64,000 bases of DNA. It comes from Korobacter sp036501185 (lineage in GTDB: Bacteria > Acidobacteriota > Terriglobia > Terriglobales > Acidobacteriaceae). The notes below the pieces were generated by a model, which was not told the origin of the DNA, made no database searches, and saw nothing but the letters and a program-made list of their open reading frames with translations. Position numbers and translations under genes: made by a program. Position 1 is the first letter of the stretch. Each line of letters starts with the position of its first letter. The DNA lies in the NCBI GenBank assembly GCA_036501185.1, contig DASYAU010000114.1:62001-126000 (forward strand), read 5' to 3'. This document shows, piece after piece, positions 46,086-54,149 of this stretch.

Positions 46086-49000
46086 TTAGAAGTCGAGTCC
46101 GAGTCGAAGTGCGATCATGCGGACAGAGCTATCGCCGCCATTCTGCGCACCTAGCAAGCTCGTCGCCGGACCAACCGTGGTGCTGATTGTGCCGAAGCCA
46201 TTGAGCGTGCCTGTCTCTCCGGGAATACCAGCCGTTGCATTGCCGGGATACCCGCCTGCACCGTTGGGAAGTCCGAAGTTTGGATGGTTGAAGATGTTGT
46301 ATGCCTGCATGTCGATGCGCAACTTCAGGTTCTCTCTGAGCGTGAAACGCTTCGTCAGCGAGAAATCGGACCAGACGAAGTTCGGAGAGCGATAAGCGTT
46401 TCGCGGCGTGTCACCCTGCTGGCAATAAGTCGGATTCGTCGCCGGATAGCATTCACCGTTAGTCGGATTGAAAACAGACGCGAACGCATTGGGATTTAGA
46501 TACTGAATCTCGCCGTCGTTCGTGATCTTCGGGATCCTGCTCGAGTCGTATACGCTTTGGCCAGGCACAACGTTGGCGAAGAACTGCGGGTAGCCGTTCA
46601 CGAAGCCGCCGATGGAGCTGCTAAAGACGGAGAATGGGAGTCCGTCGCGGGCGAAAATCGTGCCGGCAACTTGCCAGCCACCGATAATCCCATTCAGCAA
46701 ACCGTGGTTGCTGTGGAATGGCAATTCGTAAATGTACGAACCGTTGAGCGAGTGACGGAAGTCAAAATCGCAATTTCCACGTAACCGCTTCAAGTCGTTA
46801 TTGGGCGTACTGAAGGCAGTATTTTCGTTGAAGATGATGACGCCGCCGTTGGTGCCGTCATCAATGCAATGGCTCCAGGTGTAATTCGCCTGGAATGTGA
46901 GACCGTGGCTCATCTTCTTCACGCCGCTGATCTGTAAGCCGTGGTAGCTACTGCTCGCACCCGTCTTGAACGGGAAGATCTGTCCGAAACGAGGATCGAT
47001 GGACTGGCCATAAGAATAGCCCGTGAAACATCCTTGGCAGAACGTTTGATAACTGTTCGGAGCATCAGTGTAGAAGGAGTGAGTCGACCGCGTGCCGACA
47101 TATCGCGCCGTTAACCCCCAGTTATTGCCAAACTGCTGTTCGATTGCCGCGCTCCATTGGTAGATGTCCGGGAACTTCTGCTTCTGCGAGTCGAACATCT
47201 GGAACGTCACCGGCGGCACGCAGTTCGCCGGAGCACCCGGCGCCGCGCACGAAACCGCCCCGCTCGCAAAGTTTTGCTGGAACTGCCTCGCGGCAGCGGC
47301 ATCTGCATCGATTGCGCTTCCCGGCACGCCGGGGAACATGCCGATACCGCCTGCCGGACCGAATATTCCGCCCTGCACGAAGATGTCAGATGGAGCGTTC
47401 TCGTCCGAATAAGACGGGATGAAACCTAGGGTCGGGTTGGCGAACACCCCACCCCCGGCACGAAGGACAGTCTTTTGCGTCAATTGATATGCTACCGCCA
47501 GTCGAGGCTGCCACTTCAAAGGATAGGTGCTGGCGAACAAGTGACTCTGGCGCCCCAACAGCACCTGGTTCAACGGCTGATTCACGTCGTGCGAAATGCT
47601 CTCGAATGGTTGCGCCAACCGGGAAAGTACACTCTCCTGGCTGATAGGATTCGACTCAAAGCCGAGTCGCACTCCGTACGTGATGGTTAGCTTGTCGGTA
47701 ACTCGGAAAGTATCCAAGGCGTAGTTATCGACCGTCGTGTTTGAGATGTGGTCGATACCATAGGTCGGAAATGCCTGGTAAGTCTGGCAAGCCGCGCCAT
47801 ACGTGAACTCGTAAAGCGAACAGGTGTATACGAACGGGATCACTGCATAACCCGACGACTCGAAAGATCCGAACCGCGAGTGGCGCGTACTGTTTCCGAA
47901 CTTGAAGGAGTGCTTTCCTTTGTTCCAGGTCAGGTTATCCGCCAGCACCCACATGCGAGTCGAGTTTCCGTAGATGTTCTGCCCCGAACCGAAAAGGCTG
48001 AACGGCACGGCAGACAGCATAATGGGAAGGTCCGTAGCGTGCGGATCCGTGGTTTGGTGTACACGAGACCAGAAGTTAAAACCTGGACTGAATTCATTGA
48101 GCAGATTCGGGCTGAAGGTATGCGTCCAACTCGCGACGACTGAACGCTGCGGCCAGGTCACTCCCAAATTCCAGATGCTATTCGTCGCGCTTGGACTTAC
48201 CGCCTTCCCGTCATCCCACTGCATGCGGTAAAACGTGGCATCTTTAGGAGTGATGTTGTAATCGACTTTCGCGGTGTAAAGAGTTTCATCTGCCGGGGGT
48301 GAAACCGAGAAGTTGTGCTGAGATGCGCATCCTCCTTCCGGCAGGTTGGGTGTGTCGAACGGGCATCCCGGCGCCGCAACCGCCGTTCCACCTGCCGTAT
48401 TTCCCAGCGTCGAAAATAGTTTTTGATACTGCCCGACCTCCGCTGGCTGACCAGGTAGCGTCACGCCGAGAGCGGGATCGAATCCGCCGACCGGCAGCTG
48501 GCTAAGAACATACGATTCGTATTGCGGAGTTGGCAGAACGGCGTGCTCTAGGGCGGGAAGCACAATGCGAGTGCCCTCCACCGAACCAAAGAAGAACAGT
48601 TTGTTCTTGATGATCGGTCCCCCGATAGTGCCGGAGAACTGATTCACGTTCGATCGCGGCTTTTTCTCGTCCAACGACGGATCTTGTATGCTCAACATCT
48701 TCGTGAAGTAATTCTCCGAGTTCATCGCCGATCCGTTCCACAGGTACATCAGGCTCCCGTGGAACGCATTCGTGCCCGACTTGGTGACAAAATTCACCTG
48801 CGAAGCGCCGTAGCTGCTCTGGTCTGCCCCATATCCTTCGGTGGTTACTGAGGCTTCCTGCACTGCGGCCATCCCCAGTTGCAGCCCAGTCGCGCCGTTA
48901 CGGTTCGTGTTTTCCCAGGTGTCGTTGGCATCCAGCCCATCAACCCGGAAATCGTTCGCCACCGACGAAAGTCCGTTGAACTCAACATTTCCTCCGGCAT

Positions 49001-49505
49001 ATCCTCCTGCCGAGGTCACGTTCATAATGGCCCCTGGAGCTATTACGGCGACGTGCGACATGTCATTTCCCGAGTTGGGTACCTCAACCAGGTTCTGCGT
49101 GTTATAGGTCGTCGTCGTATTCGGGTTGGTCGGCTCAAGCAGCGGAGTTTCGCCACTCACCTCTATCTTCGTCTCGAGGCTTCCCACCTGAAGATTGAAA
49201 TCGAGATGGACGGCGTGCCCAATCTCGACGTCGATCTGGTCGCGCGTCAGCGTCTGAAAGGATTTCGCCGATACCGTAACCATGTACGATCCGGGCGGCA
49301 GAAGCGGCACGCGATAAATGCCGTCTTTGTTCGTCGAGCTACTGCGCTGCGTTCCATTGTCCTTATTGAAGACTGTGATGGACGCGCTGGTGACGATCGC
49401 GCCGGAAGCATCTTTCACGGTGCCTGCAATTTCGCCGGTGGGGGCCTGGGCGAAGGCGGCAAACATGCCGAGCAGCAAGGTCAAGGCGAGGACGAGGGAT
49501 TTCAT
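46086..49505 (-). CDS. TonB-dependent receptor, Oar-like, of the peptidase island
   Basis: A 1139-residue outer-membrane receptor. ATG 49505 follows AGGAGCTCTCCC; the signal is LVLALTLLLGMFAAFA. The carboxypeptidase-regulatory domain (TGEIAGTVKDASGAIVTS) is followed by plug segments (TKIEVSGETPLLE; NFVTKSGTNAFHGSLMYLW) and a barrel ending ALRLGLDF. The anti-sigma-like gene ends 10 bp upstream of it, so sigma factor, anti-sigma and receptor form one operon, as in FecI-FecR-FecA systems. No N-terminal signalling (STN) domain is visible, so it may not itself signal to the anti-sigma protein. A role in importing the peptides made by the nearby proteases is inferred. Confidence 0.92.
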   Translation of the reverse strand: MKSLVLALTLLLGMFAAFAQAPTGEIAGTVKDASGAIVTSASITVFNKDNGTQRSSSTNKDGIYRVPLLPPGSYMVTVSAKSFQTLTRDQIDVEIGHAVHLDFNLQVGSLETKIEVSGETPLLEPTNPNTTTTYNTQNLVEVPNSGNDMSHVAVIAPGAIMNVTSAGGYAGGNVEFNGLSSVANDFRVDGLDANDTWENTNRNGATGLQLGMAAVQEASVTTEGYGADQSSYGASQVNFVTKSGTNAFHGSLMYLWNGSAMNSENYFTKMLSIQDPSLDEKKPRSNVNQFSGTIGGPIIKNKLFFFGSVEGTRIVLPALEHAVLPTPQYESYVLSQLPVGGFDPALGVTLPGQPAEVGQYQKLFSTLGNTAGGTAVAAPGCPFDTPNLPEGGCASQHNFSVSPPADETLYTAKVDYNITPKDATFYRMQWDDGKAVSPSATNSIWNLGVTWPQRSVVASWTHTFSPNLLNEFSPGFNFWSRVHQTTDPHATDLPIMLSAVPFSLFGSGQNIYGNSTRMWVLADNLTWNKGKHSFKFGNSTRHSRFGSFESSGYAVIPFVYTCSLYEFTYGAACQTYQAFPTYGIDHISNTTVDNYALDTFRVTDKLTITYGVRLGFESNPISQESVLSRLAQPFESISHDVNQPLNQVLLGRQSHLFASTYPLKWQPRLAVAYQLTQKTVLRAGGGVFANPTLGFIPSYSDENAPSDIFVQGGIFGPAGGIGMFPGVPGSAIDADAAAARQFQQNFASGAVSCAAPGAPANCVPPVTFQMFDSQKQKFPDIYQWSAAIEQQFGNNWGLTARYVGTRSTHSFYTDAPNSYQTFCQGCFTGYSYGQSIDPRFGQIFPFKTGASSSYHGLQISGVKKMSHGLTFQANYTWSHCIDDGTNGGVIIFNENTAFSTPNNDLKRLRGNCDFDFRHSLNGSYIYELPFHSNHGLLNGIIGGWQVAGTIFARDGLPFSVFSSSIGGFVNGYPQFFANVVPGQSVYDSSRIPKITNDGEIQYLNPNAFASVFNPTNGECYPATNPTYCQQGDTPRNAYRSPNFVWSDFSLTKRFTLRENLKLRIDMQAYNIFNHPNFGLPNGAGGYPGNATAGIPGETGTLNGFGTISTTVGPATSLLGAQNGGDSSVRMIALRLGLDF

Positions 49506-49515
49506 GGGAGAGCTC

Positions 49516-51306
49516 CTATCGAACTTCTGCGTTGAGTTGACTGGGAGTCAAAAACTTTCCGCTGACCCGCCGGGAAAAGGCGGGCAGTTGAGTCGACATG
49601 CGATCGAGTTGACTGCGCAAGTCGGAAACGATTGCGTCTCGATCGACGTTATCGCTCGCCGATCCGGACAACAGCACTGCAACATCGGAATGAATGCGCT
49701 CCGTCGAGGAAAACGCCCGGTCCACCAGCCAGTGCCAGTCGGACGCATCAGTCGAATCGCTCTCCCCACCGGGCGTCGTAGCCGGAAGCACCGGACCCAG
49801 CGACTTGCCCAAGCCCTTTAACTGGGACTCAAGAGATTCGAGCTGTGCCCGTATCAGCACTTCCAACTCTCGTTGTGCGTTGGGGCTGAGCCGTGAGGTA
49901 ACGTCGGAAGAATAGCGGTCCGACAATCGTCGCAGCGCCCAAGCCGTATTCAACGCCTTGCGCGCCTGGCTCAACGCTGTATCGACAAATTGCGCGCGGG
50001 CAGCAGGATCGGGAAAGCTCGATGTGAGCCGTGTATCGAGGGGAGTCCCAAAGCCGTTGGCAATCACCACTCGATCGGTTGCCGCATCCGCCACGTACTC
50101 GTCGTCCGCATCCTCAACGCTCGTCAAATTCAACTGCGCGAACGGAACCACTTCGAGCGCTCGAAGGAGCTCTTCTTTCCTGGCTCCGGTTTCCACGAGA
50201 CCACTGACGACGACCTTGCGAGAGTCGTCGTCGATCGACACATCGATCTGTTCACCCTGGTCTGCTCCAAGCACGTGCAGCAGTACCCTGGCTTTGACTT
50301 CCGACTCAAGCAGGTCTTTGGTGGATGGACCCACCGGTATATGTGCCATTGCGATCGCAGAGCGGTCCGTCGGCACGGGCGTGAAAATGCCCGGCCTTAC
50401 CTTGGCAAAAGGCAGCACGTCGTAATTCAGTTCGGCGATCTCAACCGAATCCTGGTCGTCGAAGCGGAAACTTTCAGCCAGCGGATGGTAGTCACTATCC
50501 CGCAACGTCAGGGCGACTTCACGCAACGGTCCAGTCACCGTCGTCGTCTGCACCGTGGTCAATCCGTTGGCCGAATGAATGATGTCGTCATGCTTCTGCG
50601 TCAAACTGCCGCGCCATGCGATATACGCCGGAACGGAGAGCGGTTCCCGAAGATCGAAGTGGCTATGGTTTAACCGCGACTCGACTTCGGGTTTGACCTC
50701 CTGGGCCGTCGCGCTCACATCCACTGTCTTGTTCGAAACGCTGTCGTGATAAACCGTCGTCTTCGCCATCCGGCCGTTGTAACGCACACTAAGCTCGCGA
50801 TACACGACGGGATGAGCAATAAAACTAAATCGCGATTTCTGCTCGTGATCGGCCCGCAGGAGTAGATCGTCCGCAGATAATCTTGTTGGAGCCGGCGTCA
50901 AAAACCGTCCAAGAAGAACAATGACGAGAATGCAGGCAGCACCCGCCACAATCGCCGGTCGCCATATCTCCGACCGCGCCGGCAACGAGACGAACGACTT
51001 CATCCGCTGCCACGGCGTCTTTTGTTCCACCTGTTTTGCCGCTTCTTCCAACCTCGCCAGGAACATCGCACGCGATGCATCCGGCAAAGGCATCAGAGGC
51101 TTTACGAGTTCATCGCGGTAGTCGACAACGTCCTGGATCGCCCGCTCGAACTTTTCGGTCCGCACCCGGCAGGTCCAACAGGCTTCGAGGTGCTCTCGAA
51201 CGCGGTCGGATTCCTGGCTGCCCAATTCGCCGCTCAAGGCAAGTAGCAATATCGAATCGGCCACGTGTCCACCACTATAGGAAGCAGTGCTCTTTCCTTT
51301 ACGCAT
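49516..51306 (-). CDS. Large membrane anti-sigma-like protein with zinc-finger motif
   Basis: A 596-residue protein encoded just after, and overlapping by 8 bp, the ECF sigma gene. The cytoplasmic N-terminus has a ZAS-type zinc motif, H39-x3-C43-x2-C46. A single transmembrane helix lies at ~115-136. The ~460-residue extracytoplasmic part has an early strand-rich segment (RYNGRMAKTTVYHDSV; LNYDVLPFAKVRPGIFTPV) and a BON-like segment (DDDSRKVVVSGLVETGARK). Helical regions with RAQLESLESQLKGLG follow. The layout fits a regulator that releases its sigma factor on an outside signal. At this size it is far longer than usual ~250-residue anti-sigma factors, so the extra part is a likely sensor. Confidence 0.8.
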   Translation of the reverse strand: MRKGKSTASYSGGHVADSILLLALSGELGSQESDRVREHLEACWTCRVRTEKFERAIQDVVDYRDELVKPLMPLPDASRAMFLARLEEAAKQVEQKTPWQRMKSFVSLPARSEIWRPAIVAGAACILVIVLLGRFLTPAPTRLSADDLLLRADHEQKSRFSFIAHPVVYRELSVRYNGRMAKTTVYHDSVSNKTVDVSATAQEVKPEVESRLNHSHFDLREPLSVPAYIAWRGSLTQKHDDIIHSANGLTTVQTTTVTGPLREVALTLRDSDYHPLAESFRFDDQDSVEIAELNYDVLPFAKVRPGIFTPVPTDRSAIAMAHIPVGPSTKDLLESEVKARVLLHVLGADQGEQIDVSIDDDSRKVVVSGLVETGARKEELLRALEVVPFAQLNLTSVEDADDEYVADAATDRVVIANGFGTPLDTRLTSSFPDPAARAQFVDTALSQARKALNTAWALRRLSDRYSSDVTSRLSPNAQRELEVLIRAQLESLESQLKGLGKSLGPVLPATTPGGESDSTDASDWHWLVDRAFSSTERIHSDVAVLLSGSASDNVDRDAIVSDLRSQLDRMSTQLPAFSRRVSGKFLTPSQLNAEVR

Positions 51307-51886
51307 CCTGCCCTCCAGCCAGCTTCGCTAGTGCGCGCTGAAGTGAATCCGCGACGGTCGAGGTCCCTATGCCCATAATTTTCGCGATTTCCCGGTAGCG
51401 AAAACCCTCGGCACGAAGGTGAACACACTGCATCTCCTGGCCCGACAGGTTCCGCATCGCTTTCACAACTCTTCGCATGCGCTCCTTCCGTAGAACGACT
51501 TCTTCAGCATTGGGGGAGGGATCCGCAATACAAAACGCTTCTTCGCAACCCTCGACATCGCCGAGGGCTGCGTGCCCGCGCTGTTTCTTACAATGGTTGA
51601 TCGCCAGGTTGTGGGCCACCCGGAACACCCATCCGCGGAGGTTCGGGTCCGCACCGTCGGCACGCAAATGCTTGTAGACCCGGAGGAAGGTCTCCTGCAC
51701 GATCTCGTCGGCATCTTCCTGCCGCAAGCCGAGGCAGATTAAGTAGCGGACTACTGGAAGCCGCAAAGTGTCATACATCTCAACGACTCGCTGCTCGAGC
51801 TTATCGACCGTTCCGTCGCGATCTGCATGAAGGCAGAGGTCTAGCGCGTACTCCGGACCGCTCGTTCGAAAGTGACTCGTAGACAT
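51299..51886 (-). CDS. ECF-type RNA polymerase sigma factor, copy 2
   Basis: A 195-residue ECF sigma factor. Region 2 is VVRYLICLGLRQEDADEIVQ with TFLRVYKHL and GWVFRVAHNLAIN. Region 4 is LSGQEMQCVHLRAEGFRYREIAKIMGIG with the recognition helix STVADSLQRAL. Many stretches match the copy at 33414-33995 (RAEG[LF]RYREIA, WxFRVAHNLAIN), so the two are paralogues. The start ATG at 51886 has no strong ribosome binding site. It overlaps the anti-sigma-like gene and heads the run sigma, anti-sigma, TonB receptor, BNR, S8, S9, S9, BNR. It probably drives some or all of that run. Confidence 0.9.
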   Translation of the reverse strand: MSTSHFRTSGPEYALDLCLHADRDGTVDKLEQRVVEMYDTLRLPVVRYLICLGLRQEDADEIVQETFLRVYKHLRADGADPNLRGWVFRVAHNLAINHCKKQRGHAALGDVEGCEEAFCIADPSPNAEEVVLRKERMRRVVKAMRNLSGQEMQCVHLRAEGFRYREIAKIMGIGTSTVADSLQRALAKLAGGQDA

Positions 51887-52140
51887 GATTTCAGGGTGAA
51901 TCGCTCAAACTGGCTTTCCACAACCCCGCGGAAAGCTGCATCTTGCTGGTGTATTGCATATAGAACACTCGAACATCCCGGATTTCCGGTTGAGCCAGGA
52001 AATATTTTCGAAACCTCGAAACTGAGGCCGTCCTTCGTCACGACCGCGGTTTCCCAGCCCTGAACAAGGCTTAATGACCGTGCCTCAGTCGAGGCATCTC
52101 GTCCAAACCCCTGCTGATTCAGGCTTTACACGCGGTATCT
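51887..52140. other. Intergenic region upstream of ECF sigma gene 2
   Basis: These 254 bp separate the end of BNR copy 4 from the sigma gene. A perfect 6-bp stem with a 4-nt loop lies at 52081-52096, without a U-tract. The promoter of the sigma gene should be here, but I could not pick a convincing -35/-10 pair. I see no small gene. Confidence 0.35.
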
Positions 52141-54006
52141 TTATTTGCTAGCGGCACCGGTGGCCCGCGGCGCTTTCGTCTGCTCCGACTCGACCTTGAA
52201 CATCATGAATGGGTATTCAGGTTCCTTGGGACGTCCCGAGAAATGCCAGCGGAACACCTGTTCTTCCGAACTGGCCTTCGGAGCCAACTCCACGGTCGCA
52301 AATTTCCAGCGCGCGCCATCGCTTGGCTTTTGGTTGGCTGCATTTTCCACCCGCCAATCTGTCAAGTTCACCCGCGATGTCTGCAACTCCACTCTGAATG
52401 GCCCCTGCACCGCCAGGGGCGATTTGTTTTCCAGGTGCATGCGGCAGGAAAACGTATTCGCCTTCCAATCGAATCCGCAATCGTTCGCTACCAGCTTCAC
52501 CTGCGTGCTGACATCCTTGCTGGCGCGTTCGGGCTCGTGAACATCCCCACTCACGGTAAATGGTGTGCCGGCCAGTTGCATCACTCCCGACGACCCATCG
52601 ATCCAGGCCGCATGGAAGACGCCGCTATCATCGGCGCCCAGCCCTTGCGTGTCGCCCCCTCCGGGGAATCTCGTCGAGATCATCAGCACGTTCAATCCTT
52701 GACCTTCGACAGATTCGCCGTCCTCCGTCTTAGGATACGGACTGATCTTTGCGCTGGGCTTCCAATTTCCCGGCGCCAAAGGACAGGTGGGCCTTCGTCC
52801 ACTGGCAACGTTCGGCAGGAACGTCTCACCCCCGTCGAGCGAGGCGGAGAAATATAGCTCGAAACAATCATCTTTGTGAGACCGTCGATCGTTCCAGCTC
52901 ACGCCCACCACGCCCCGGTTGTTGACGGCAATCGTCGGATTTGCGTCATCCACCGGGCCAACGTTGTCGTTCACGGTCGCGGGCTTCGACCACGTCTTGC
53001 CGCTATCGGAAGAATGAATTACGCGAATATCATGGTGATCGCCAGAGGCCTCAACCCAAACCACGTACGCTCGGCCACGATACGGACCGTTGGAGTAGTC
53101 GACGGTCGCAAAACCGTTGCCCTGGATCTTGTCGACCTTGAATCCAGCATCGAAAGCCGCTTTGATCGAAGTCGTGAATATTGACGGTCCAACGGAGTAG
53201 GTCTCTCCGCCGTCTCCCGACACCGCTACCCGCAGGTGCCGTGTGAACTCGACTTCCTTGTCAAGATCCTTGGAGTCAAAAAGGCTGGCGTCGTCCGCAG
53301 CACTGTTGTCGAACGTAAAGAAAGGCACGACCACGGTGCCATCTGGCTCAACCAGGATGTTCGACATCGCGAACATCCGCTCCTTCTGAGAGTCGCCGAT
53401 AAGATGAGGATGAACGTAGGTCTTTCCCCCATCCGTCGAAAATGAGATGGCCTGGATCCCGTGTTGCTTCCCATCCATGTTCATCGAGTCGCCAGTTGCG
53501 CCCGCATAGATGCGGCCGGCAAATCTACCGCTCCGGTCGAACGCCATATGTTGCCGGTCGAATCCCTCGATGCCAGGAAGCAGCATCGCTGGCCCCCAAG
53601 TGTGCCCCGCGTCCGCCGACCGCACGATCCACAGTCCGTAATGATCGTTCGACGCGAAATATGCATTCCCTTCGCCGTCGAAGTACGTGATCACGTCCCA
53701 ACCTTCATCAACATCCTTCGGGAGGGGAATGCGCGCCCAGGTTTTGCCACCGTCATGGGTCACGTATCCGCTCACTCCCGGGCCCTTATCGCTGATGCGG
53801 CAAGACGCAGCAATCTGATCATTCGAATTCTTCGGATTCACTGCAAAAAAGGATTCGCCATGCGGGTCCGTGGGCGCATCAGCCGAGATGATCGTCGTCG
53901 GTCCCACCGCAATCTGCGCGAAGCCGATCGTGCAAAAACAACAAATACCTAGCACCCAAAGGAGTGCGGCGAACGAAGGGAGTATCCACGCTTTTTTCGT
54001 TTTCAT
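52141..54006 (-). CDS. Exported BNR/Asp-box propeller protein, copy 4
   Basis: A 621-residue exported protein from ATG 54006, which follows GGAGGACT. The signal is SFAALLWVLGICCFCTIGFA. Asp-boxes: YVTHDGGKTWAR, VRSADAGHTWGP, SFSTDGGKTYVH, AVSGDGGETYS, HSSDSGKTWSK and SASLDGGETF. The C-terminal beta-domain is related to the other copies but diverged (FDWKANTFSCRMHLENKSPL; GARWKFATVELAP). It is 143 bp downstream of S9 copy 4, the third S9-BNR pair. A hairpin with a UUCG loop abuts its ribosome binding site. Function is unknown; secretion and propeller fold are well supported. Confidence 0.82.
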   Translation of the reverse strand: MKTKKAWILPSFAALLWVLGICCFCTIGFAQIAVGPTTIISADAPTDPHGESFFAVNPKNSNDQIAASCRISDKGPGVSGYVTHDGGKTWARIPLPKDVDEGWDVITYFDGEGNAYFASNDHYGLWIVRSADAGHTWGPAMLLPGIEGFDRQHMAFDRSGRFAGRIYAGATGDSMNMDGKQHGIQAISFSTDGGKTYVHPHLIGDSQKERMFAMSNILVEPDGTVVVPFFTFDNSAADDASLFDSKDLDKEVEFTRHLRVAVSGDGGETYSVGPSIFTTSIKAAFDAGFKVDKIQGNGFATVDYSNGPYRGRAYVVWVEASGDHHDIRVIHSSDSGKTWSKPATVNDNVGPVDDANPTIAVNNRGVVGVSWNDRRSHKDDCFELYFSASLDGGETFLPNVASGRRPTCPLAPGNWKPSAKISPYPKTEDGESVEGQGLNVLMISTRFPGGGDTQGLGADDSGVFHAAWIDGSSGVMQLAGTPFTVSGDVHEPERASKDVSTQVKLVANDCGFDWKANTFSCRMHLENKSPLAVQGPFRVELQTSRVNLTDWRVENAANQKPSDGARWKFATVELAPKASSEEQVFRWHFSGRPKEPEYPFMMFKVESEQTKAPRATGAASK

Positions 54007-54013
54007 AGTCCTC

Positions 54014-54035
54014 CGATTTCGCCGAAGCAAAATCG
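54014..54035 (-). promoter_or_regulatory. UUCG-tetraloop hairpin adjoining the ribosome binding site of BNR copy 4
   Basis: On the minus-strand RNA a 9-bp stem with one G-U pair closes a UUCG loop through C-G, an exceptionally stable arrangement. The last stem base is directly followed by GAGGACU and the AUG, so the stem overlaps the first G of GGAGG. It could limit ribosome access or mark an mRNA processing end. Confidence 0.5.
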
Positions 54036-54149
54036 CGCTTGTGTCCAATCAGATTTTTTGCGAACGCCGTTTTTCTATAAGAACACCAACCAACGCTGAC
54101 TTTTCGGCTAGAACGATTTCCTTGTGGCTAGGCGACCAGCGGATCGGAA

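Noticed and set aside
34046..51886. Possible lasso-peptide or other RiPP cluster, because of S9-fold peptidases with a TonB receptor and ECF/anti-sigma pair
   Set aside because: No B- or C-type maturation enzyme, no radical-SAM or YcaO gene and no convincing precursor peptide in the gaps. Kept only as an analogy.
28744..54006. Calling the four BNR proteins sialidases
   Set aside because: Asp-boxes are structural. The arginine triad and catalytic Tyr/Glu of sialidases could not be located.
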